64,000 nt of DNA from Gari tellinella (lineage: Eukaryota; Mollusca; Bivalvia; Cardiida; Psammobiidae): NCBI GenBank assembly GCA_922989275.2, contig OV277866.1, positions 30,893,246 through 30,957,245 of the forward strand. The letters run 5' to 3'. The translations under genes and the position numbers were made by a program. This document shows, piece by piece, positions 21,666-33,100 of this stretch (positions are counted from its first letter, which is position 1; the number at the start of each line of letters is the position of its first letter). The notes below the pieces were generated by a model, which saw nothing but the letters and a program-made list of their open reading frames with translations, ran no database searches and was not told where the DNA came from.

Positions 21666-22311
21666 CGAAAACTCAAGTCCTCAATCAGGCTATGTCGGCC
21701 AATAGCTATTCATAGAGCTCTACAAATGTTATTCGTTGTAAACAGCTCGACACTAAAACCAATTGTCTCTGTATCTTTATCTGTATCTGTAATTAGTACC
21801 ATAAAACATTTTAAACCATACGTCCAGCAAAGGTGTTTTTATCCTGCTTTTACTATTTTCCTGCTAACTTTATTTCGTCATTAATCCTTATCTTTTACAC
21901 TATTCTTATCTCTTCTAACGTGCACTGTCCGAAATTACCTGTTAGGGTGTGTGGCAGACCGAATAGATGGAGAAAGATATTATAATACTGTCCCTGGTTC
22001 CATCAATAGAGCAGAGACAGTGTGTATAACATAGCTAATATAAATCATTCAATAGAGGTAATACTGTTTGATCAAACCAAAGTTATCGTAGGTGAGTCAC
22101 CTTTAAATATGCTCATGAAACTTTTTTTCTGACATTTCTCAGACGCAAGTTTCAGGTATCTTCCTAAAGTTACTATGAGCCCGTCTTCAGATGGGACGCA
22201 TTATGGTATAGCGGTGTCCACCCGTCCATCTGTCCCTCCCTCTCCATACATCCATACGTCAAGGTTTTCCACACTTTAATTTCTCATGAAATGCTTGACA
22301 TATGCAGCTGA

Positions 22312-23421
22312 TTTTTAGCTCACCTGAGCCGAAGGCTCGGGATGAGCTATTGTGATACCATTTCGTCCGGTGCCTGGCGTCCGTCATCCGGCGTCCGTCG
22401 TACGTTGTACGTCCACATTTTCAAACAACATCTTCTCAGAAACCACTAACCCGATTTCAACCAAACTTTGTCATAAGCATCAGTGGCAAGGGGGAACGAA
22501 ATGTTGTTCAAAGTTTTTGGCTAGAGTTATTCCCCTTGCTTTGGGACCCGCCCTGGGGCTTATCAGTTTTTCATAGGAAAACCTTTAAAAATCTTCTTCT
22601 CTGAAACTGTATGGCCTAGATCATTAATATTTGACATGTAGCTTTGTCTTATGGTCCTCTACCAAGATTGTTCAAATTATGACCCCGGGTCAAAATTGGG
22701 TCCGCCCCGGGGCTTATCAGTTTTACATAGACTTATATAGGAAAACCTTTAAAAATCTTCTTCTCTGAAACTGTAAGGCCCAGATCTTTAATATTTGGCA
22801 CATAGCTTTGCCTTGTGGTCCTCTACCAAGATTGTTCGAAATATGACCTGCAGGCCAAAAATGGCCCCGCACTTCGGCTTATTAGTTTTTCATAGGAAAA
22901 CCTTTAAAAATCTTCTTCTCTGAAACCGTAAGGCCCAGATCATTTATATTGACATGTAGCTTTGCCCTATGGTCCTATACCTAGATTATTCAAAGTATGA
23001 CCCCTGGATCAAATTTGGCCCCGCCCTGGGGCTTCTCAGTTTAACATAGACTTATATAGGAAAACCTTTAAAAATCTTCTTCTCTAAAACTGTAAGGCCC
23101 AGATCTTAAATATTTGACATATTCGTAGCTTTGCTATGTGGTTCTCTACCAGGTGTGTTCAAATAATGACCCCTGGATTAAAATTGGCCCGCCCTGGGCT
23201 TGTCAGAGTTTTTTTTATGGAAACACCTTGAAAAATCTTCTTCTCTTAACCCGTAAGGCCCAGATCATTAATATCTGAGATGTAGCTTTGCATTGTGGTC
23301 CTCTACCGAGATCAAATTATGACACCTGGGTCATATATATAGCTATATCAAAATGTTGTTTTGCCCAGTCAGCTTCTAATGTTCTCAGGTGAGCGAAATG
23401 TGGCCCTCTGGGCCTCTTGTT
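22312..23421 (+). mobile_element. Pearl/HINE-like element
   Basis: It starts TTTTTAGCTCACCTGAGCC with a GAGCCGAAGGCTC hairpin and GATGAGCTATTGTGATACC. It ends CAGGTGAGCGAAATGTGG, a GGCCCTCTGGGCC hairpin and CTCTTGTTT. Inside are about four units of 150-190 bp sharing AAAACCTTTAAAAATCTTCT and TGTAGCTTTGC. It is the most complete copy of its type in the window. Confidence 0.65.
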
Positions 23422-23429
23422 TGTATATT

Positions 23430-23577
23430 ACATTGTTATGATGAACCAGTTACATTTCACAAAATGTTCCTGGATGAACCATATATTATTAGACTCTGGA
23501 ACCAGTTGTCGTTATCCATCAAGGCCAGTGACCGCTTAGAAAGCTTCACTATGTACCTCAGCACTTACAGTCAGTAA
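23430..23577 (+). pseudogene. Possible reverse transcriptase tail
   Basis: An open stretch reads FHKMFLDEPYIIRLWNQLSL, then SIKASDRLESFTMYL. LWNQLSLSIKASDRLESF resembles the LWNNLPxSIR...L..FK tail of non-LTR reverse transcriptases. It is short and lacks confirming upstream motifs, so the call is tentative. The 23578-23940 stretch holds nothing recognised. Confidence 0.35.
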
Positions 23578-24019
23578 TCATTTACTTTGTTTTGTGCTGC
23601 GGTACATAGTGAAGCATTTTAACCTATTTTAGCCATCATGTTTTAACTTTTAACAATTGTCCCTGAACTCCCTGTTATGATCAGCAGTATCCTTCCGAGT
23701 AGAAGTAAAGTAGACATTGAGTTCGGGTGTCTCAAAATTTAGTCAAGTTTTCCATGAGTTTTTGTTAACTTAAAATGTTAGACATTTGATGCTGTTCGCA
23801 CTTGTTTTGCACATTCTTTCACATATTGAGCTGAAATTTTGTGTATAGCTTACGTTATTTGTATTTGTCTTGTCTACTCAAAATAAAACTTATCTTTCAT
23901 TATCTTATATTTTGTGTCAGCCGGTGTGTAGGAGAGTGGACCTTGGTATGTCCCGTGTTTTATACACATTCGTGTAAGGAGTAAGGAAAGACAACTCTAA
24001 AGGGGAAATTGTTTTAGTT

Positions 24020-24139
24020 ATGAGTTCGTCAAACTGGAACCACGAAACGAAAGCTCGCCTTAATGAGAAGATAACCGCAAATGTCAACGACATAGGTTCA
24101 CTCGTGAGGCATGTTATACGGTCATCAAAATCTAATGAT
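24020..24139 (+). CDS. BORCS7: BORCS7 coding exon 1
   Basis: It encodes 40 residues from MSSSNWNHETKARLNEK to VIRSSKSND and ends at a codon boundary before donor GTGAGA. In human BORCS7 the equivalent region ends SRSSE just before LLGQAARNM, so this exon border falls at the expected place. Upstream 5' UTR extent is unknown. Confidence 0.82.
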
Positions 24140-27100
24140 GTGAGATTTCTTTCTCTGAAATGATTCTGTAACATATTATTCGTCCTAGGATGTTTCGTAC
24201 CACGGCTAAGGTTTACAAATAGTCCGCTTCCAAAACCTAGGGTTAGGGGCCGGTTATGGTAAACTTTAGAATCTGTCCGCATGCCTCTTTGGTATTTTCG
24301 CAGGAATTAACTGGTCATCTCTTGTGACATTAACCTGGACATTTTCCTTGTGACATTAATATGGCACAGTGGCAATTTTCTTGTGACATTAACCAGGCCA
24401 TAAAAAATGATATATTGGGTGGCCACAGAATTATACACTGATGGAATCGAAACCTCGTGCAATATCGTAAATCTCGTGCGGCGGATACGAGACTCGCGAG
24501 ACTTGATAAGAGACTGTCTATCTGTAGTCAATATGATAAATGTGTGTTTTCGAAGCATTGTGCACGGGTTTTTATTCCCGTGAATTGATAGGAATGTCCA
24601 CATAGTCGTTTAAATCCTATAAAATGTCAATAAAAACACTCGAGTCGGTAAATTTCACGCCAGATATCGCGGACAACGAGGCAAAAAAGTGAAGATGTTT
24701 TCACGTGACACCAGGAACGTAGATTAGATAGGGACTGGTTACTTGCTATCCAATCGGGTAGTTTATCGATTTATCTCTGTCTTCCCTTTCGCCGCGGTAG
24801 ATAAGCTGGTGTTGCCGTTTTGGGTAGGTAAGCCTCTTGCTGCTACATTTTTAGATGACTGATAAGCTCATTTCAGTAATTTATGTGTGCAGTTCTGTAC
24901 GGCGTGTCCAAGTAAAACAATATTTGTCACTTATTCAGTCAATTTTTGCAAGTTTTATTAAATCGAGGGAAGCAATCCTCAAAATAGACATTAAATAGCT
25001 TAAAATACCGAATCTCTCCATACCTCCAGAGACGTACATAAATAATCAATTTCTATAGTTCCCTTTCTGTACAGCTCCCAAGTTAATTAATCCGTAATTG
25101 AACAATTACACAATGAACCATCTTCAACACCTCTAGACTTGAATACCTAACACCGGCTAGGCCGTTACGTCACTGTAAATGATTTGTCCAGATGAATGTG
25201 TTCACAATCTAATTTTAACGCGCAAGCGTCAACAGTTAGTACACACACAAATTAGCTGCTCTAGATAGCCGCGAGATGTGTAGGTTTATTTCTCCCAAAG
25301 ATTAACACTGACCTGTGTTTTAGTGTCAATTCACCAGGCTTGAAATTGAATTTCTGTGAATCTGGATTTCTGTTTAAAGTTACAATTACAATTTATTTTG
25401 TATATTGATACAGAATAGGAGATTAGGACAGCATTCGCGGGAACTTATGCTGCGATATTTAAGCCCGCATAACTCGACAGATGGCTGCGAATATACGGTA
25501 ATTATTATAATTGGTATTCTCTTGTGGTGTGTTTGTTTAATATTAACCTGGTTAGTTATCAGTGAAATTATTAAGTAATTAACGTTTCTCATCAATAAAT
25601 TTTCTAACACGTTCTATAGGACGCTTCACACCTTTCCTTCTGTACGGCATCGCAGCTCATTTTTCAAATTCTGCAAAACATATTAATTTATTTACACAGA
25701 TTAGATATGCAACCATAAAATAAATGATTATAGATCTTCATGATTGCAGACAAAATTTGTAATTATCTCAATAGCAACATCAATTTAACACGAAATAAGC
25801 TACTCTTCGTGTATAATAACAAATTACCGATAAGGCGGACCGGGAAATGCCGCCATTTTCTAAACACTGAATCAGCATGATTATGGGCATTTTGCAAAGA
25901 CAACAACGTCTTTTAAACACAGTACACGATGAATGCAAATAGTTCATGCCACCCTTTATTCTTTTATATATCAGTACACTATGTGATCTTTTCAATCGAG
26001 CCTGCAGTTTGGTCACCACAACTAGAATAAAAGTACCTATAACTACTAAATCGAACAAAAACGAGGGATTTTTAGCAAATATGACCAACTTCGCAGGGAC
26101 AAAAATGTACTTCAAACATATTAAAAAATAAAAATATATACCTCACGCCACCATTTTATGTTTTATCTGTAAATGCTGCGTGTAATAAACACCCAATTTA
26201 GCTCGAGTTAGAAGTTTATACTGTTATAAAATACAACCCAAAAGCTTAACTGCTTATAGTGGCTACACGCGCAAAGAGGGATTTTTTGCAAATATGACCA
26301 ACTTCGCAGGGACAAAAATGTACTTCAAACATATTAAAAAATAAAAATATATACCTCACGCCACCATTTTATGTTTTATCTGTAAATGCTGCGTGTAATA
26401 AACCCCCAATTTAGCTCGAGTTAGAAGTTTATACTGTTATAAAATACAACCCAAAAGCTTAAACGCTTATAGCGGCTACACACGTACGAGGGATTTTTTG
26501 CAAATATGACCAACTTCGCAGGGACAAAAATGTACTTCAAACATATTAAAAAATAAAAATATATACCTCACGCCACCATTTTATGTTTTATTTGTAAATG
26601 CTGTGTGTAATAAACCCCCAATTTAGCTCGAGTTAAAAGTTTATACTGTTATAAAATACAACCCAAAAGCTTAACGGCTTATAGCGGCTACACGCGTACG
26701 AGTAAGATATCGGGTAACACGTTATTTTGCGGGATTCCGCGAGACTCCAATCCCTATAATCTACGTTCCTGGTGACACATAATCTCACAAAATTCAACCG
26801 CCGCGAGAGCTCAGGTACTCGCCTATTCAATTTCGCTTAGTTGCTATTCCGTTTTGTATAATTCCGTGGGGTGGCGGACTAAGTGTAAAATAACTCCCGT
26901 ACCACTACAAGTTTGCGACTTAAACACCCCCCCCCCCCCCCCAAAAAAAATAAATTCATTGAAACTTGATTTGATATTAAACCAGATTAATTGAAGAATA
27001 TGTTTAACAGTTAAGCAACTCATTATTGGTAGATCTGACGGTTACTGGACGTTTCGCATCCCTGTTGCATTAGCGCTTATCAGTTCGCTACTCAGGGTGT

Positions 27101-30100
27101 TTTTACCCTGGACGTTTCGCTACCCGTATAATTTCGCTATTAGTAATTGACAAACAATTACATTTTCAATTTAAGTTTGTTAATAAAAAATCACAGCCTG
27201 GGCTCAACGGAAAACAGCCGAATTATTCAATAGAATTAAGAAGGGAAAGTAGTTTTTCAAAAATTGCGTAGCAATTTACTGATCGTATTATTCAGAAATG
27301 GTCTCAAAAGTGCTGGATAAATCCAGCATTAAAAATTGTTGGGGGAGGGGTTTAACAAAAATGTAAGGGTAGCGAAATACCCTGGGTAAAAACACTCTGG
27401 ATAGTGACAGGCATGAAAGCAACCGGTTAGCAAAATGTCCTCAAATCATAAATGGAAGTGGTCCAGTGGTAGAACACTTGACTCTGGTACCAGGGGTCAT
27501 GATCTCCAGCTTCTTTTATCATGCTTAAACTTGCATAATTGATTCTATGATATTGTAATTGGATATTGACAGCAGTCTGCTGTTTTTAGCTCGCCTATTC
27601 GGAGAATGGGGGGGCTTATGGAATCACCCCGGCGTCGGCGTTGGTTTTTCATGGTTAAAGTTTTGGGGTAAGTGTTGTTATGCACTAATACATCATGAAA
27701 TATTTGCATTAGGAAGCTGATATTTGGATTGGAGGTGCCCTGTGGGTTGGACATTGATGTTGTGTAGTTAAAATTTAAAAAAAAGTTTAAATTTAGTCAA
27801 AATTTCACCTTTTGTGGACTTAAGTTTTTCGGCTGATTTCTCATGGTTAAAGTTTTGGGGTAAGTGTTGTTATGCACTAATACTACATGAAATATTTGTA
27901 TTAGGAAGCTGATATTTGGAATGGAGGTGCCCTGTGGGTTGAACATTGATGTTGTGTAGTTAGAATTAAAAAAAAAGTTTAAATTTAGTCAAAATTTCAC
28001 CTTTTGTGGACTTAGGTTTTTCGGCTGATTTCTCATGGTTAAAGTTTTGGGGTAAGTGTTGTTATGCACTAATACTACATGAAATATTTGTATTAGAAAG
28101 CTGATATTTGGAATGGAGGTGCCCTGTGGGTTGAACATTGATGTTTCGTAGTTTGAATTTAAAAAAAAGTTTAAATTTAGTCAAAATTTCACCTTTTGTG
28201 GACTTAAGTTTTTCGGCTGATTTCTCATGGTTAAAGTTTTGGGGTAAGTGTTGTGGTGCTCTAATACTACTTGAAATAATTGTATTAAGAAGCTGATATT
28301 GGGAATCAAGGTGCTCTGTGGGTTGAACATTGATGTTACGTAGTTAAAATTTAAAAAAAAGTTTAAACTTAGTCAAAATTTCACCTGTTTAGGACTTAGG
28401 TTTTTCGGCTGATTTCTCATGGTTAAAGTTTTGGGGTAAGAGTTCTAATACTACATGAAATATTTGTATTAGGAAGCTGATATTTGGAATGTAGGTGCCC
28501 TTGGGTTGAACATTGAAGTTGCGTAGTTATTTTTTTTTAAAAAGTTTAAATTTAGTCAAAATTACACCTTTTGTGGACTTAGAGTTTTGGGGCTGAAATT
28601 TAGTTTTGGGGCTGAAATTTCAAAGTTAGTTAAGGAGTAAGTGTTGGAATGCACTTATACTACATGACATATTTGCATTAGGAAGTTGATATTTTGAATG
28701 GAGGTTCCCTGTGGCTTGAATATCAATGTACTGATACACTTTTCTTTTGATAGTTACCTATTTAAGAAAGGTTTAATTAGGCGAGCTTTGCTGTTCTCCG
28801 ACAGCTCTTGTTACTTATACTAGACTATTATAAGGAGAAGATAAGGTGTCACAAAAACTTTACTACTGAGAAAACCAAAATTGTACCTACAACAGAGTGT
28901 ATTTCCTAGGCTGTTTATCATACGTATAGCCAGTTAGCGAATACTTAACCATTAAGATTTACTTAATATGTTTTAACTATAACTTGGAATACGCACATGA
29001 AAGTTTGTTTCTATGAAGTTTTGAAAAAAAATTCATGAAAGCTTGTATTTATGAAGTATTGAAAAAAACTTTATGGTCTTTTTAACTCTACATGTACAAA
29101 GAGTCTTCATCAATTCTTGCTTTTGTTTGTTTAAGCTCTTGGCCCAAGCTGCAAAGAACTTTGCCTCACAGGAATCTGTCATACAGAGCTCATCTGAGGT
29201 AAGCAACTGCATTCTTGATGAAACCAGGGTCTGAGGTTATAAAGCTTTTGACTTGAGTCTAAAGTCGTTCTCAAGCATTTGTTTGGTCAGATTTGAGCCT
29301 AGGCTCAAATCTGACCAATCAAATGCTTGAGAACACTCTCAGACTTAACTAAAACACTTAATAACCTTGGAGCCAGGACAAGAGGGAGTATATTGAACAC
29401 ATCAATTCTGTATGTCTGTCTGTCAATCCTTCCATCTTACCGCATTCATAATTGGTTCGTTAACACTCTTGCAGCTACAATTTCATCCACTCTTCATTAG
29501 ACTTGATGACAATATTTGTCTTCATGATCTGTAGGTCAAGTTCAAATGTGGGTTATGTCCTGTCAAAAACTAGGTCACTAGGTCAAATAAAAAAAATACC
29601 TTTTTAGCTCATTTGGCAGGAAGTGCCAAGGTGAGCTATTAGGATTGCTGAAAGTCCATTGTTTATCTGTCTGTCTGTCTGTCCATCCGTCTGTCCACCC
29701 ACAAATGTCCGTTAACACTGTTGTTGCTACAAATTTCATTTGATCTTCATGAAACTTGATGTCAATGTTTTTCCTGATTAAATCTAGGTAAAGTTTGAAT
29801 GTGGGTTATGTGGGGGTAAAAAACTAGGTAACTTGGTCAAATCATAGAAAACATTGTTTACATTCTAGAGGCTACAAATGTCATTTGATCTTCATGAAAC
29901 TTTGTCAAAATGTTTGCCTTATTAATATCAAGGTCAAGTTCAAATGTGGGTCATGTCTGAATGCCTTTAATTTTTTTATTCCTCTACTGAAGAAATTAAA
30001 AGTTCCAATTTATACTTTTACAAATAAAAATTGTAAGAAATAGTTTCTATATTCTAGCAGAGAATAGATTAAAGCAGGCTGAAAGTAAAGCAGAATGTTC

Positions 30101-33100
30101 CCTTACAGTGTTTTTTTTCACCACTTTGGGAATGAGTTGGTACCCCTTCAATTGGGAAAAATATGCCCTAAAACGACGTAAAAGACTTGATTTTGGGAAA
30201 AAATTGAGTCGTAAAAGGGTCATTTTGGGAAAAAATCGTGCCGTGAAATGCTCATTTTGGGAAAATAGTCCTTGTTTTCAATTGGGAACGGTCCCCAAAA
30301 AAACCGCTGCCTTAGGCACATACTGCTTTACTTTCAACCTGCTTTAAGTGGGCAACTATCTTCAATACTAGAAACAGGCTATATGGGTAAGGGGTTAAAA
30401 CAAAATTGATGGTTTCTATGACAAAGGCACAAAAGATTGAGTCTGACAAAATTATCTATTACTGAAGCGTTAATTTGAACAACATGTACATTTATTTCTA
30501 TTTTTCAGGCAATAAGAAAGATGAACCTTGTCAAGGCCCAGTTTGAGAATCAGTGAGTAGTAATGTTTTCTCACTACATTCAAACAGTAAAGCTCTTAAC
30601 CCTTAGCCTGCCACTCACAACTATAGCTCCATATGCAAACAGCTTGGAACCGGATGAGACGCCGAGTAACTCGGCGTCTCATCCGGATCCAAGCTGTTTG
30701 ACACTCGGACAACATTTTCAGCAATTTTGAGCAACTTTGAAGCACTTTGAAACTTTAAGCAGACGAGAAATATAGCAGACGACAATTTATTTGGCGGGCT
30801 AAGGGTTAATAAATAAGCTGTGTCATGAGAAAACCTACCTTATTGCATTTCAAACAGAGTATATCAAGTAAAAAACGCGGCGGCTGGTCTTGATCTTCAC
30901 CGATTGACACCCACATGCATGAACAGCATTGTATTTAGCTGTTTTGTACATGTACATGTAATATGATGTATACGGTATATTTAGCAGCTTAGACCAAACC
31001 CAGATAAAGAGCCTAGGGTGACAACAGTGCTTTGTCTGTACAATATTGCGATACAATAAGGCAGATTTTGTCGTGGCACAGCTCAAGTATTCTTTACCTA
31101 GGCTGCAGATGAGAGAAAAATATTAGACGATTATCTAAATGTTCCTACAGTATGCAAACTACAGCCTGTTTAACCGGATCTTTTCGCATGTGCTACATAT
31201 TTGTGGTCATATTATATTGTAATGACTTTGATATTCTTCAATTTTCCAGGAATTATGGCCAGTTGAACTAAATACTGTTTTTGCATACAAGATACATGCA
31301 ATAAGAGGCATCATTTGTGTCTTTCAGACAGACACATCTCTAGTTTCCTTTATGTCTTCACCAAACCCTATGTTGTTACTACTTATAAGTCTATAACATA
31401 CATTTTTTTTAAAACCATTAAAATTGCTTTTATACCCCATTAAGTAGGTCACCCAATCATTAAGAATTTTGTTGTTTTCTGACCTAGTGTGGTGTTTGCA
31501 CGTGCTAAGACTGCTATTATAACTTCACCTCCTCGCAACTAGTTGTAAATGCTGGCGGGCAAAGTGGGTTGGCGCATGAGTTTTTTTTACTAAAACCGTG
31601 GGAATGACTTGTACTGGGCCAATAAAAATATAGGTTATATTCTAAGTAAGTTCGAACATACATGTATTAAGTGTGAAATCTTAGTAGCTCAGAATTGGCT
31701 TGCTCGCTCGGCCCCTTCTTAACCATTAAGATTTACTTAATATGTTTTAACTATAACTTGGAATTGCCTTGAAGAGATTATTCCACTGAGTAATCAAATT
31801 ACATGACTTAGTAAAGTTTCTGTTATTTGAAAATTTCCCACCTATCACATGGTAGATGTTCAGAGAGGGAGGGTGTTGTTATTATATGAATATTTAACAT
31901 GGGAAGGATCAAGTTTAATCCTGAACAATTACCAAGTTATGGAAATAATTGTTGTATGCTAGGTTGAAGTGTGAGGAACTCGATTTTAGATCCAGAGCTC
32001 CAAATTTAATAAGGTTTTTCAGAAACCAAACCCTCTGATGTGACAACTCCTTAGAATTACAGTGGAGAATCTGTTATTCTTTCCCAATAAACGCGTTTAC
32101 GCTAAAACTATTATTTGCAGTGCAAACAGTTTTGAGCCAGACCAGACACCGGGTAACCCGGCGTCTGATCAGGCTCCAAACTGTTTGCCACCAAGATAAA
32201 CAAGAAGTATCAGAATTGTCCAAAAGTTGTTCTTTTCTACGTTTTAGTGCTTTGCGTTTGCGTACGTTTGCGTTTAAACGGGAAAGAATAACAGATTCTC
32301 CACTGTATCACCATGAGTAGTCACATAACATATGGTTTGATGCAGGTGTTAACCCTTTAGCCCACAGCCTGTTTCAAGTATTGAAGATAGGTGACCACTT
32401 AAAGCAGGTTGAAAGTAAAGCAGAATGCATCTAAAGGCACATTCTGCTTTACCTTTAACCTGTTTAAAGCAACAATCTGCTTAAAATAGAAAATATTTGT
32501 TATGATATTCAATTATTCATGACTATGAATTGGAAGTATATGTACACGCATATTCTTCAGTGGATGAAGAAATTAAATGCGTAAAAAGACATATCTATGT
32601 ACTAATAGAAAAAGGAGAACACATCTGATAATCAGGTCACTCACTCTTATCTAGAGCCCTGTGATCTCTAGGTAACTCATAATCATATGTTTTCTTTTGC
32701 AGATATACAGAAATTGACCGAAGGTAAGGCATATAAGATTCGGTATCAAGAATAAAAAAAAATGTCAGTGATTTTATAAAATAGCTCTGTACCCTGCCCG
32801 AGTGTACGAGGATTTCTATTGAAAGGCTGAGCTAGGACTGGAATTTTAAATCTGTATACATGTACATCTTACACTGGGATAGAGAAAGAAAAGTCTGATA
32901 AGAACAGAATCAAATATTTGTATGGGAAGTTTAGTTTTAGGTCATAATGGCAAGGTGAAGTGATTAAACTAAAAGGGTTTGAGCATAACATTAGATGCAG
33001 TATTGTACAATGAAGCTATAGCATGTAGAGACTAAACAGTATCTTGTAAATTAATGTACGGTAGATGCCTTTAAACAAAACCAAAGACAATAGTTGTTGA

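Noticed and set aside
23917..24282. 121-codon minus-strand frame
   Set aside because: Antisense shadow over the BORCS7 first exon; no domain recognised.
24781..24835. GC-richer patch ending GGGTAGGTAAG, looking like a 5' UTR exon
   Set aside because: It lies inside the 24712-26771 inverted-repeat element and after BORCS7 exon 1, and has no acceptor, so it is not needed by the gene model.
25780..26115. 111-codon minus-strand frame with hydrophobic segments
   Set aside because: It lies within a mobile element and overlaps the first 213-bp tandem unit; no recognisable domain or splice context.
30108..30347. 79-codon frame inside an interrupted MITE
   Set aside because: Generated by TTTTGGGAAAA repeats in the 204-bp element; it crosses both element borders.
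31240..31275. Possible acceptor-plus-exon (TTTTCCAGGAATTATGGCC)
   Set aside because: Does not fit the BORCS7 phase, has a stop after a few codons and no donor.
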